A stretch of 64,000 nucleotides of DNA from Pictodentalium vernedei (GCA_031216915.1 CM062297.1:362527704-362591703); one strand, 5' to 3'. Numbered from the stretch's first letter, positions 46,526 through 55,218 are shown. The notes: a model not told the origin generated them from the sequence alone. Numbers and translations: made by a program.

Positions 46526-46618
46526 GTTTTCTCGTTGATATAAAATAAGGGAGAATAGAAAATAAAATCAATACACACATAAATTTTTTATCTAATATTA
46601 GAAAGAAAAAAAACAAAA

Positions 46619-47233
46619 ATGAGAACCAGAAATAAATTGTATCCAACGTTAGTGGACGACGAGGACGAGAAGCCGATCGACGTTTTGCCGATGGCACCGT
46701 CGCTAGAAGAAAGAGAAAGAGGAGAGAGGTATCACATTGATCAAATCAGTAGAATCCAAGAGTATCTAACTCGAGAGAGAGATTCTCATCGTTCCCTCAA
46801 GAAGAAGTATTCGCGTTTCGTGAAATTCGTCAACGCGATCGACACGACACTCATCATGATTTCCATGGGTTTACACGCGGCCGGCATCGGATTGTTGTCG
46901 ACCTCGGTTGGCATTCCGATCGTGTTGACCATAGAAGGAGTGGCTCTCGCCGCCGGATTGTTTAGCACGCTCGGAAACTTTTTGAGTAGGAAATTATATC
47001 TGAAGGCGAGGAAACACGACAAGATTCGCGTCTTGGCCGACTCCAAGATCGACACGATATCCGAAATGATCTCTATGGCATTGAAAGACGGTAGGATATC
47101 AGACGGAGAATACTTCGCAATATTGAGCGAGAAAACGAAATATGATGCCATGAAAGAAGCCGTGAGAATCAAGACTTGTCAGATCATCAAGGAAGAGATG
47201 AAGGATTCTTTCGTGGAAAAGGTTAGGAGATAG
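46619..47233 (+). CDS. Polinton ORF, coiled-coil/membrane protein, probably shortened by a late stop
   Basis: A 204-residue protein. Residues 30-75 are highly charged and likely coiled coil (LEERERGERYHIDQISRI). Residues 76-120 are a glycine/alanine-rich hydrophobic stretch (LHAAGIGLLSTSVGIPIVL) able to span or insert into a membrane. Then follows a charged helical tail with KDGRISDGEYFAIL. I recall similar anonymous proteins in other Polinton-like elements, but no function. The TAG at 47231-47233 is followed in the same frame by 15 sense codons up to TGA at 47279-47281, so the natural end is probably there and this copy is slightly truncated. A role in virion membrane interaction is only a guess. 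Confidence 0.75.
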   Translation: MRTRNKLYPTLVDDEDEKPIDVLPMAPSLEERERGERYHIDQISRIQEYLTRERDSHRSLKKKYSRFVKFVNAIDTTLIMISMGLHAAGIGLLSTSVGIPIVLTIEGVALAAGLFSTLGNFLSRKLYLKARKHDKIRVLADSKIDTISEMISMALKDGRISDGEYFAILSEKTKYDAMKEAVRIKTCQIIKEEMKDSFVEKVRR

Positions 47234-47284
47234 GCCAGGGAGGAATTCAGTAAGATGATAGAACTCAAGAGCAGCGATTGAAAA

Positions 47285-47345
47285 AAAATATATATATAAT
47301 AAAAACAGAATTGATTCATTATTAAATTTATATATAAAATAAAAA
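47285..47345 (+). promoter_or_regulatory. TATATATATAA-type leader before the PLA2-like gene
   Basis: ATATATATATAATAAAAAC lies about 80 bases before the ATG at 47377. It matches in type and distance the leaders at 48738, 53563 and 54076. Confidence 0.4.
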
Positions 47346-47376
47346 AACGAAAGTAATTTAAATAACTCTTAAAAAA

Positions 47377-47907
47377 ATGTATTGCGTAAAGTGTAAGAGA
47401 GTTACCGAGACGAGTAATTCTCGAGAAGTGCAAACTAAAAACGACAGACAGATGCTTCGCGGAATTTGTGACGTGTGTGGTTCTGTCAAGACGCGATTCG
47501 TCAAAAAAAAGAACGCGAGCAAAGGTAAAGGCATCATGAATAAAATGATCAACAATCTACCTTTTGAAATGCATCTGCCCGGTCACAGTTTCACGGGACC
47601 CGGAACGAAATTGAACAAGAGACTCAACGCCGATCTGACTCCCAAATCTTGGAGCAAACCTGTGAATAGGGTGGACGCGGCCGCGTATGATCACAATCTG
47701 TGCTACGTCGAACATCCCGACACCAAGACTCGCAATGACGTCTGCGATAAAAACATGTTGGGGAAATTGAGAGGCATATCGAATCCGACCAGGAGAGAGA
47801 AGATGGAACGTTCGCTGGTCGGCAATCTGATCGGTGCGAAACGTCAATTCGGATGGGGCATTCAAAAAAAAAAAGCGCATCTGAAAAGAAGAAGAAACGA
47901 TTATTGA
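47377..47907 (+). CDS. Zinc-ribbon plus phospholipase A2-like Polinton protein
   Basis: A 176-residue frame. Residues 1-42 form a zinc-ribbon-like domain (C3-x2-C6 and C31-x2-C34), of the type called DUF5679 in viral proteins. Residues 66-130 resemble the phospholipase A2 domain of parvovirus VP1: the calcium-loop motif FTGPG (72-76) and the helix VDAAAYDHNLCY (99-110). In that helix the usual catalytic His-Asp pair reads His106-Asn107, so activity is doubtful in this copy. In parvoviruses this fold helps virions leave endosomes. The basic tail follows an 11-A run (47864-47874), after which another frame looks like the continuation, so the true C-terminus is probably altered by an indel. It directly precedes the integrase region. 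Confidence 0.85.
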   Translation: MYCVKCKRVTETSNSREVQTKNDRQMLRGICDVCGSVKTRFVKKKNASKGKGIMNKMINNLPFEMHLPGHSFTGPGTKLNKRLNADLTPKSWSKPVNRVDAAAYDHNLCYVEHPDTKTRNDVCDKNMLGKLRGISNPTRREKMERSLVGNLIGAKRQFGWGIQKKKAHLKRRRNDY

Positions 47908-47946
47908 CGAGCGAATTGGCCGAGGAGTTACACAAACCCATAGTTC

Positions 47947-48666
47947 GTGAAGGGTCTGGATGATATTTGGTCTGCAGACTTGGTCGACATGAGATCGTTT
48001 TTGAGGTGGAACAAGGGCGTCAAATATCTATTGACGGTCATCGACGTGTTTTCCAAATACAGTTGGATCAGAGCTTTGAAGAATAAATCGGGACCTTGCA
48101 TCGCCGAGGCTCTGAAGAGCGTGTTCGACTCGTCTTCTCAAAAACTGAGTAAATTGTGGGCAGATAAGGGAAAGGAATTCTACAACAAGCACGTTCGTCG
48201 ATTGGTAGACCTCTACTCGATCGAAAACGCAGAGAAAGCCAGCGTGGTGGAACATTGGAATCGAACGATGAAGGAAAAGATGCACAGATACTTCACGGCG
48301 AATTCGACCAAGAAATACATATAAGCTCTGAACGGTCTGGTCAAGGATTACAACAACACGCGACACAGATCGATCAAGATGACTCCCGCGGAAGCTAGCG
48401 ATCCTTGAAACGAAAAACGGGTCTACGCAAATCTATATCCTGAGAGATCTAAGATCAATAAGAAGTCTAGAACGCCGAAATTTGCGGTCGGTGATCGAGT
48501 GAGAATCTACGCTTATAAGAAGCACTTCAAAAAGGGTTATACTCCTCGATGGACCTCGGAAATCTTTGTGATAATCAAAATATTTCACACTGATCCGGTG
48601 ACTTACGAAATCGAAGCTTTGGATGGAGAAGAGATCATCGGAAAGTTTTACGAACAACAATTATAG
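47947..48666 (+). pseudogene. Retroviral-type integrase of the Polinton, two in-frame stops
   Basis: A DDE integrase that would insert the element and make the 6-bp target duplication. Visible motifs: first Asp in IWSADLVDM, TVIDVFSKYSW, second Asp in LWADKGKEF and Glu in SVVEHWNRTMKEK. Only 28 residues lie between the second Asp and the Glu, against about 35 usually, suggesting a small in-frame loss. The frame is interrupted by TAA at 48322-48324 and TGA at 48406-48408, and the C-terminal SH3/chromo-like part (KFAVGDRVRIYAYKK) continues to TAG at 48664-48666. Upstream, codons for a typical N-terminal segment (ELAEELHKP) lie in another frame at about 47906-47938, pointing to a deletion near 47940. 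It is non-functional as it stands. GTG at 47947 is only the first open codon. Confidence 0.92.
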
Positions 48667-48737
48667 AAGACGAAGTTTTGATGAAGAAGACAAATTTTTT
48701 TTTATTTACTCTCTTTAACATTTTCTTGTTTACACAC

Positions 48738-48752
48738 ATATATATAAGAGAG
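48738..48752 (+). promoter_or_regulatory. TATATATAAGAG promoter-like motif before the capsid gene
   Basis: ATATATATAAGAGAG lies about 90 bases upstream of the ATG at 48838, within an A-rich untranslated leader. The same motif at the same kind of distance precedes at least three more genes of the element. Confidence 0.45.
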
Positions 48753-48837
48753 AAAAAATAATAAAAAATAATTAAAAACTATTTTTAGATAAAGAAAGCA
48801 AGTTAATTAATAAACAAAAAACTAAAAATCCTTTAAA

Positions 48838-49475
48838 ATGACAAATATACTAGATATAGCACAAAGCATAGTGAAAGATGAAAGTATTCAAGAATATGAG
48901 GTTCACGAATATGAACCGGTAACCGGAATGAGTTTGAACAATGCGGGAGAGATAAGAATCAACGTCGAAACTCAAGATTTATTCGTACATCCTAGCGAGA
49001 GTTACATAGTGGTGCAGGGACGTCTCACCAAGGAAGATGGGAGCGACTACGCCGACGACGACACAGTTACTCTAGCCAATAATGGCATCATGCATCTATT
49101 CAGTAACATAAAATACATGCTATCCGGACAAGAGATAGAATCTGTTTTTCATCCAGGTCAGGCCACCACGATGTTCGGACTCTTGACGTATCCTGATGAT
49201 TTTTCGAAATCCAGAGGACTTAATCAGTTGTGGGTGAAAGACACCGTAGGCCCAGCTAGCACCGGCGCCACCGCGATATTCAACTACGTCGTCAAGACGT
49301 CCAGACCTAAAGAAACGTTTTCATTCAGGATACCTTTGAAACACATCTTCGGATTTGTGGACGATTACAACAAGATCATGTACGGATTCAAACACAATCT
49401 GACGTTGATTCGAAAAGGAAACGATGACGCAGTAGTGAGACTCACTGCGACCGATGTGGGTAAGATAACTCTGTA
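48838..49475 (+). pseudogene. Hexon-like major capsid protein, 3' part deleted
   Basis: The N-terminal about 212 residues resemble the double-jelly-roll major capsid protein of Polintons: the strand-rich stretch GEIRINVETQDLFVHPSESY, then NNGIMHLFSNIKYMLSGQEI, HPGQATTMFGLLTYPDDF, and FSFRIPLKHIFGFVDDYNKI. This protein would form the trimeric capsomers of an icosahedral particle. After DVGKITL (about 49470) the frame continues to 49611, but those codons are the antisense of the polymerase gene, so the authentic gene stops at the deletion junction. Roughly half the expected protein, including the second jelly roll, is missing. No frame damage is seen before the junction, and the ATG follows a clear AT-rich leader. 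Confidence 0.85.
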
Positions 49476-51876
49476 TGTATTTAGTCGATTGTTTCGAATA
49501 GAAACCTTCTTTCATGTAGGGATTGTTAGCCTCAGAATATCTGTGGGAGATCATCGAGACGCCACCTCTCACAGCCCTTTCGAACATGAGCAACATGTCC
49601 ACGTCAGATAATAATTCCAATTGGACTTTGGTGGTCTTCAACAGAGCGTCCCACGCCAGACCAGGTGCGGTGAAATACCAAGCGGGATCCAGATCATAAT
49701 TTCGATAACAGACGTCTCGAAAATTTTCGATCACGTCTGCCAAGAGTAGAACGTCGGTCTCCAGATAGAGATCGTGATAATCTCTCATGGTTTTCATATC
49801 GAATGATTTCCACACGTTTTTAGCGTGTTTCATAATTCTCATCGGAAATGTCGGATTCGTATAATTTTGAATAAAAATTTTCTTTCGAGGGTAGTGCGGT
49901 GTCTTCGAATCTCTTTAGATCATTCATGTAATCGTAAGGATAGACTCCTTTCCTCAACATGACGTCTACTCGTTCTCCGAAATGTTCGCTCATGATTTTA
50001 AATTTATCCTTGCTCATGTTATCGACTAATTTTTCCAGAGCGGTCGACATGAATTTAAAACTGTCGATGAAACATATGGCTCTACGAATAGGTTTCGTTT
50101 TTTCTTCCAACGTCTCTCTGTCGATTACTCTTTTCTCCTCCATGGGCTTCCATTTCGTGAAGGAAATGTATCTTTCTTCGCTGTTCATGATGCAATTTAA
50201 TTCTCCGTGTGAGGTGCCGAGATTTTTCATGAAGAGATGACTGTCGTAACCCGAGAGATTGTGAAACATCACCGGATAGAAAACGGCATCTCGATATTTT
50301 AAATTACACTTGCTGTGAGCCAGACTGCGATACAGACCCATGTAATGATCGTGGTCTCTGACCTTCCTATTTTCCTTCGAATTCTCGTCGAATGATTGTT
50401 TGCATATGTGACATTCGGTGGCTCTGTTATTTTCGTCCTGCTGCTCTCGCGTGATGATCATTTTTGCCGGAGTTTTGAATTTGTTGTATAACATTTGAAG
50501 TTTCCATTCTAACTCTTCCACGAACCTTTGAGCCACGTCGGCGTCTTCATACTGTTTCGTGTAGGTGAAGGGACCCATGTCGTGTTGCGAGTCGAAAGCG
50601 CATTTCACGTAAATGCAATAGCCCAAAGGTATGTGTTTTTGATATCTTTTGACGTAACTGTGAAGAGCGTTGGGTTGACAGGAACTCATTTTCGCAGTGA
50701 AACATTCGAAATCGGCGTACACGACGAATGGTACTTTTAACCTTCTATTGTGATTTTCAAACTTCACAATGGTGTTAGGTTTTGGCATTTCGACGGCAAC
50801 ACCTTGATTTTCGTTGCAATATTCCTGATGTTTCGCCAACAAGTCTTCGCTGTGAAACACGTTCATGCAATTGTAACATAAAGATATCTTTCCGTTATGA
50901 TTATTATTTTGTTTCGACAGTAATCGACTCGGATGTTTAACCCAACAATAATGACGATTGTCACCATTCAAAATCAATAATATAATAAACGTCTTTTCTC
51001 TTCTGAGATACGAAGTCAGTCTGAGAGGATGGATCTTTCGTTTTTCGTCGTCGTATCCCAAGACGTTCACCGCTACGGTGGGATTTTGAGCTTCGAAACG
51101 TTCAATGTGTTTTAACTGCGTTGGAAAAGTCACTCCGGTCCAATTGAGATTTTTAGAAGTTTCCTCGTACTGAGAAACTCTATCAGAGTTTATTTTGACA
51201 GGGTATAAAGCAGAGGTGACTGCCCATTTAAACCACTGATCATCGTTATTTTTCACATTGATCACGGCATATTTCTTAGCGAGGAAATACGGTAATTTCA
51301 CGTAGGAACACCCTCTCAACAAATCGTTTTTAGTTATGTGAATTTCGAGTTTCAACATCTCATCGAACGTCCAATTACTACTTTCATGTTGATAAGAGAC
51401 GTCAACATCTTGTCTTTCATCTTTTCGAAAACATCCGATAAATCTGAAGCTCGAAATACGGGTTCGACGTTAGATCTGAAATATGCATTTTTCATGATGC
51501 TCTCGCCGGACTTCATGTCGATTTTATTCATCACACAATGGAGTATCATCTTAATTTTTAGTCAAACGTCCATGTATTTGTGAAACAAATCCAATACCTT
51601 TTTCTTCACCCGTTCCATGAACAATTTCGGATCGATTTTCTTCAACGAGGGAACCACGTCAAAAGTTTTAAAAACACCTTTGATCGCACTTTCCCGTTTC
51701 ACAGACTTCGATTGAAATAGTTCCGCAGTGAGTCGTGCTAGATATTCTTCTCCTTTCCCTTCGTCTATTGCTCGTCGAAGTTCTCTCGATATATCTCGTT
51801 TGCCTAGAATCTGATGTGCATCACTCGTTTTCGTTTTAGTTTTTCTTTTCTTTGGAAACTTGAAGTTCTTCTTCAA
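49470..51876 (-). pseudogene. polB: Protein-primed family B DNA polymerase of the Polinton, truncated and frameshifted
   Basis: The replicative polymerase. On the minus strand, 51876-51562 and 51549-51352 give the N-terminal region in one frame, split by TGA at 51564-51562. A frameshift near 51370 leads into the 512-residue frame 51358-49820. That frame shows a zinc finger-like C-x2-C...H...C (residues 161-181), Exo I YADFECF (D216, E218), an HNH/endonuclease VII-like insert (CHICKQSF...VRDHDHY, 317-340) and Exo II FHNLSGYD (365-372). Another one-base shift near 49835 leads to 49842-49470, with Exo III YHDLYLETDVLLLAD. The gene ends at TKYIQ by the deletion at about 49473, just before palm motif A, so all polymerase motifs (A, B, C) and the terminal-protein-dependent TPR regions are absent. 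It is inactive. Confidence 0.93.
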
Positions 51877-52160
51877 TGGCTTTTCGTTTAGTCGTCTTCT
51901 TATTTTTCACAATCGAAACGTTTTCGTTTTTTTTCGACGTCGGCATTTCGATTCCTTTTACTATCTTTTTCTTCTTCTCATTTTTCACAACTGATGCATT
52001 TTTTACGTCGTTGCTATCGGCATTTCGATTTCTTTTACTATCTTTTTCTTCTTCTTCTCAGTATTTCACAACCGATGCATTTTTTGACGTCGTTGCTATC
52101 AGCATTTCGTTTGCCTTTCCATCATTTCGCAAATGTTTCTGTATGACTTCAAACTTTTTT
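51876..52160 (-). repeat. Lys-rich coding-like repeats of about 75-80 bp upstream of polB
   Basis: About two and a half units of ACGTCGTTGCTATCGGCATT followed by a TTTCTTCTTC run and TTTCACAACYGATGCATTTT. On the minus strand they would encode a Lys/Asn/Ser-rich peptide. It may be a decayed N-terminal extension of the polymerase or a separate small basic protein; a clean frame is not present. Confidence 0.55.
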
Positions 52161-52363
52161 TTGATTTAGTTCTATGATTTCTGAAATGTGAAATTTTTAA
52201 TAGTTTACAAATCGTTTTCTCATTTAAATTTTCAAATTTTTTTTTAACTGTTTGTTTCATTTTGTAAGAATATATTTTTTTCCGAATTTTGTATTTAAAT
52301 CATTTGTTTAAAAAGTTTTGTTTTTCTTTAATATGAAAAAGTTGTTTTTTTAAATTTTAATTT
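52161..52363. other. AT-rich spacer between polB and the IAP gene
   Basis: Very AT-rich and non-coding. GTTTGTAAGAATATATTTTT here resembles the sequence just upstream of the IAP start (about 53471-53495), perhaps a remnant of the event that duplicated the gene's first part. Confidence 0.4.
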
Positions 52364-53449
52364 TTATTCAAAACAATTTAAGATCGCTTTTATTTCTCGT
52401 TTACAAAACGAACACGTTTTCTCGTCTTTGGAATAACATTCTCTACAACAACGCAGGTGTGTGCACGGTAGAAACAAGACATTTGCGACACCTTCGCAGA
52501 CCAGACACTTAGTGGACGTTTTGCTCGGCTTGTTTTCGATGAGTGATGATAACTCGTTCGTTTCCGTCATGAATTTGAGGAGATGTTCTAAAGTTAGGAA
52601 TTGAGACAGGGTCTTGTTCGCGTTGTTTAATGCATTGTACAATTGTTCCTTGGTGTATCCGAGTTGTAACATATCCATCAATAATTTTTGGTTTTTATCT
52701 CTATCCCACTCTTCGTCTTCGATTTTGATCAATCCCAATGTTAGGATCTTGTTCAAATAATCACATTCGCCTTTTTTAATATTATTTATGTGTTCTAGTA
52801 AAGGTCTGTCGTGAGGTTCCCAATTCATCAAATGTATGTCACAACAAAAACATTTGACTTTGTCGCTTCTACCCACGTAAACGAAACCTGCGGCGGCTAA
52901 ATCTTCGGGTTTTTGAGCGAGATGCGAAGGCCAATTTTTAAACGTTTGAAGTCTTGCACGTTCTAAACTATAATTTGGATGTTTGGACTTGATCATTGTT
53001 TTTACCTCAAAATTGAGTGTCATGAATTTGAGGAGATATTCTAAAGTTAGGAATTGAGACAGGGTCTTGTTTGCGTTGTTTAATGCATTGTACAATTGTT
53101 CCTTGGTGTATCCGAGTTGTAACATATCCATCAATAATTTTTGGTTTTTATCTCTATCCCACTCTTTGTCTTCGATTTTGATCAATCCCAACATTAGGAT
53201 CTTGTTCAAATAATCACATTCGCCTTTTTTAATATTATTTATGTGTTCTAGTAAAGGTCTGTCGTGAGGTTCCCAATTCATCAAATGTATGTCACAACAA
53301 AAACATTTGACTTTGTCGCTTCTACCCACATAAACGAAACCTGCGGTGGCTAAATCTTCGGGTTTTTGAGCGAGATGCGAAGGCCAATTTTTAAACGTTT
53401 GAAGTCTTGCATGTTCTAAACTATAATTTGGATGTTTGGACTTGATCAT
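52364..53449 (-). CDS. Inhibitor of apoptosis protein (BIR-UBA-BIR-UBA-RING)
   Basis: A 361-residue IAP-family protein. BIR 1 (about 12-82) has zinc ligands C49, C52, H69 and C78 with the conserved W59 and D63; H69 to C78 is spaced by eight residues rather than the usual six. A UBA-like helical segment (MDMLQLGYTKEQLYNALNNA) follows at about 106-142. The 151-residue module is then repeated (BIR 2 about 163-233, UBA 2 about 257-293) with only about five differences, and a C3HC4 RING finger (CLVCEGVANVLFLPCTHLRC...CSFCKREI) ends the protein. IAPs bind caspases or signalling partners through BIR and ubiquitinate through RING, so a role in blocking host cell death is inferred. ATG 53449 was chosen because it starts the first BIR module as the internal Met starts the second. 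It is intact, unlike polB next to it. The gene was probably captured from a host. Confidence 0.93.
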   Translation of the reverse strand: MIKSKHPNYSLEHARLQTFKNWPSHLAQKPEDLATAGFVYVGRSDKVKCFCCDIHLMNWEPHDRPLLEHINNIKKGECDYLNKILMLGLIKIEDKEWDRDKNQKLLMDMLQLGYTKEQLYNALNNANKTLSQFLTLEYLLKFMTLNFEVKTMIKSKHPNYSLERARLQTFKNWPSHLAQKPEDLAAAGFVYVGRSDKVKCFCCDIHLMNWEPHDRPLLEHINNIKKGECDYLNKILTLGLIKIEDEEWDRDKNQKLLMDMLQLGYTKEQLYNALNNANKTLSQFLTLEHLLKFMTETNELSSLIENKPSKTSTKCLVCEGVANVLFLPCTHLRCCRECYSKDEKTCSFCKREIKAILNCFE

Positions 53450-53471
53450 TGTTTTTACCTCAAAATTGAGT
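52566..53471 (-). repeat. 453-bp in-frame tandem duplication inside the IAP gene
   Basis: The segment 52566-53018 recurs at 53019-53471 with a period of 453 bp (151 codons). Few substitutions separate the copies. The inner copy includes the 5' leader bases just before the original ATG, now translated as the linker LNFEVKT. Confidence 0.95.
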
Positions 53472-53519
53472 TTGTAAGAATATTTTTTTTGTTGAATTTT
53501 TGTATTTAATGATAATTTG

Positions 53520-53685
53520 TTTCACATTAAAGAAATTAAAATTTTAAAAAAACAACTTTTTTTATATATATAAAGAGCAAAAAAACTTTTTTTAAACAAA
53601 TTATTAAAATACAAAATTTTAAAATATACATTATTTGCAAGAATTCGTAAAACAAAAAAAAATTAAATAATCGATCATGATGACA
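53520..53685. repeat. Direct repeat of a gene leader, copy 1
   Basis: TTCACATTAAAGAAATTAAA through AATAATCGATCATGA is repeated at 54031-54200, about 512 bp downstream. Each copy ends at the start codon of a plus-strand gene, so a promoter/leader was duplicated. Confidence 0.9.
53563..53577. promoter_or_regulatory. TATATATATAAAGAG motif between divergent genes
   Basis: It lies about 100 bases before the plus-strand ATG at 53677 and about 115 before the minus-strand IAP start, so it could serve either direction. An almost identical motif precedes the gene at 54194. Confidence 0.45.
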
Positions 53686-54003
53686 ACATCCACGATGGAA
53701 TCTCGACATAAACATCGACGTTGTTTAATAAGTCATTATTCTCCAAAAAACCAAGAAGAAAAAAATCGTAATTTATATTTACGCGTTTCAAAAGAAAACG
53801 ATACGATTTGCGATAGAAAATCGAATTGTAATACTATTAGCGAACAAAAATTAATCGACAATGTCATTCGAACTACTAAAAAAGAAGAAGAAGGTTCAAG
53901 ACAAATAAAACTCTTACGACTTTTACGCAAAGTCTCGCACGAGGTTCAAAACAAACTTCCGCGAAGCAGACACGAAAAAACAACTTTATATATATATATA
54001 TAA
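53677..54003 (+). CDS. Polinton ORF, small basic protein, unknown
   Basis: A 108-residue lysine/arginine-rich protein without recognisable domain, beginning MMTTSTMESRHKHRRCLISH, with a charged helical middle (RTTKKEEEGSRQIKLLRLLR). It runs into the TATATA tract of the next leader, so its last residues (LYIYI) are from non-coding-like sequence and its true end may have been lost. It shares its leader with the gene at 54194. Possibly a regulatory or nucleic-acid-binding protein; no function can be claimed. Moderate doubt that it is expressed. Confidence 0.45.
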   Translation: MMTTSTMESRHKHRRCLISHYSPKNQEEKNRNLYLRVSKENDTICDRKSNCNTISEQKLIDNVIRTTKKEEEGSRQIKLLRLLRKVSHEVQNKLPRSRHEKTTLYIYI

Positions 54004-54030
54004 AGAGAAAAAACTTTTACAAAAAATTTT

Positions 54031-54200
54031 TTCACATTAAAGAAATTAAAATTAAAAAAAAACACCTTTTTTTTTATATATATAAGAAGCAAAAAAAAAA
54101 AAAAACTTTTTTTAAACAAATTATTAAAATACAAAATTTAAAATATACATTATTTGCAAGAATTCGCAAAACAAAAAAACCAAATAATCGATCATGAGGA
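54031..54200. repeat. Direct repeat of a gene leader, copy 2
   Basis: The second copy of the leader at 53520-53685. It contains TTTATATATATAAGAAGC (about 54074-54090) and ends at the ATG at 54194. Confidence 0.9.
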
Positions 54201-54667
54201 CAGCAACACCTAAAAGATGCGAATTGAAATTGAAATGAGTCGAAACGAATAAGAAATTCAGTTATAAAATCTATAGATTACAATGACACGATCCCATCGA
54301 ATTGAACGAGGTCGAGACGAAGGGCTTAGAGCACAAATACGACAAATGTAAGATGCCTCTGAAATTGGATGAAGCCGCGCTCGATTTCATTTACGAGTAC
54401 CAAAGCGATCTGCAGAGCATCATCATCGCCAAAGACAGAGAATTCGACAAGGACGATTTGTCGTTGCCCTATGGAAATTACATATTTCCAAACATCTCAT
54501 TCGAACTCGTGAAGAAACTGGGTGGTGAGAGCGAGTTGACCGATGTAAAAAAAACTCAAAAGAGTAAAGATAAACATTCAACACGTTTCCGAAAAAGGAG
54601 AAGACACGAGTGTCAACATGCTAATAACGGACTTGGAAATATAAACAATAGAGTGATTGATTTTTAG
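54194..54667 (+). pseudogene. Polinton ORF of unknown function with two early in-frame TGA stops
   Basis: The frame opening at ATG 54194, directly after the duplicated leader, is stopped by TGA at 54236-54238 and again at 54284-54286. It then runs open for 121 codons to 54667. The body (KMPLKLDEAALDFIYEYQSD, LPYGNYIFPNISFELVKKLG) looks like a compact globular protein, and the tail is Lys/Arg/His-rich. It is not recognised. Some 70 bases downstream part of the tail (AATAACGGACTTGGAAATAT-like) is repeated. It is either a pseudogene, or the natural start lies further in, at the Met codon for KMPLKLDEAA. Only the reading frame and leader support it. Confidence 0.5.
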
Positions 54668-54810
54668 CGAAGAAGAAGGAAAGAAAAAACGTGATGAGAT
54701 CATCTTGAAAACATGAGTGTCAACATGTTAATAACGAGCTTGGAAATATAAACAATAGAGAGATTGATTTTTAGTGAAGAAAAATGAAAAAAAAAGTAAT
54801 GAGATCATCT

Positions 54811-55218
54811 TTAGATCTCATTTTTTTTTTGTTTTCCTTCTTTTTCACTATTACCATATATTATAATAACGTTTCCCTTTTTCTCAATTTTCAGCATTGA
54901 TTCTTCTTTTATTTTTTTATTTTTTTTGTGATATGATACGTTTTTATAACAACACATTTGTTTATCCGAATCATAATTATGAAGGAATGTTGTACATCTT
55001 TTGGTAACACTCGCATCATCACCATTCTCTTCAGAAGGTAGTGGTGACGGTGGAAAGCGTCTCATTCTCAACCGTCTATCCCACGCTCTATCTATCTCTT
55101 TCATCAGTTCTTTCCTTAGATATCCATCATTAGCGTCTAACCATTTTTTTATTTTTTTGCTCTCTGGCATGCGATGTTCGTCATTATCATCAAATTGTTT
55201 CTCCACCTTTTTATCCAT
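54811..55218 (-). CDS. Polinton ORF, charged protein, unknown
   Basis: A 135-residue Lys/Glu/Asp-rich protein. The N-terminal half (MPESKKIKKWLDANDGYLRK, ELMKEIDRAWDRRLRMRRFP) looks like a helical, possibly DNA- or protein-binding segment. The C-terminal half is low-complexity and runs into AT-rich sequence. It is not recognised. It lies downstream of the pX-like gene on the same strand, with a 53-base gap holding TATATT-rich sequence. Its restricted composition means it may be partly spurious. Confidence 0.5.
   Translation of the reverse strand: MDKKVEKQFDDNDEHRMPESKKIKKWLDANDGYLRKELMKEIDRAWDRRLRMRRFPPSPLPSEENGDDASVTKRCTTFLHNYDSDKQMCCYKNVSYHKKNKKIKEESMLKIEKKGNVIIIYGNSEKEGKQKKNEI

Noticed and set aside
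49476-49611. C-terminal end of the capsid frame
   Set aside because: These codons are antisense to PolB beyond the deletion junction.
51876-52169. Phe-rich membrane-like protein on the plus strand
   Set aside because: It is the antisense of a Lys-rich repeat region next to polB.
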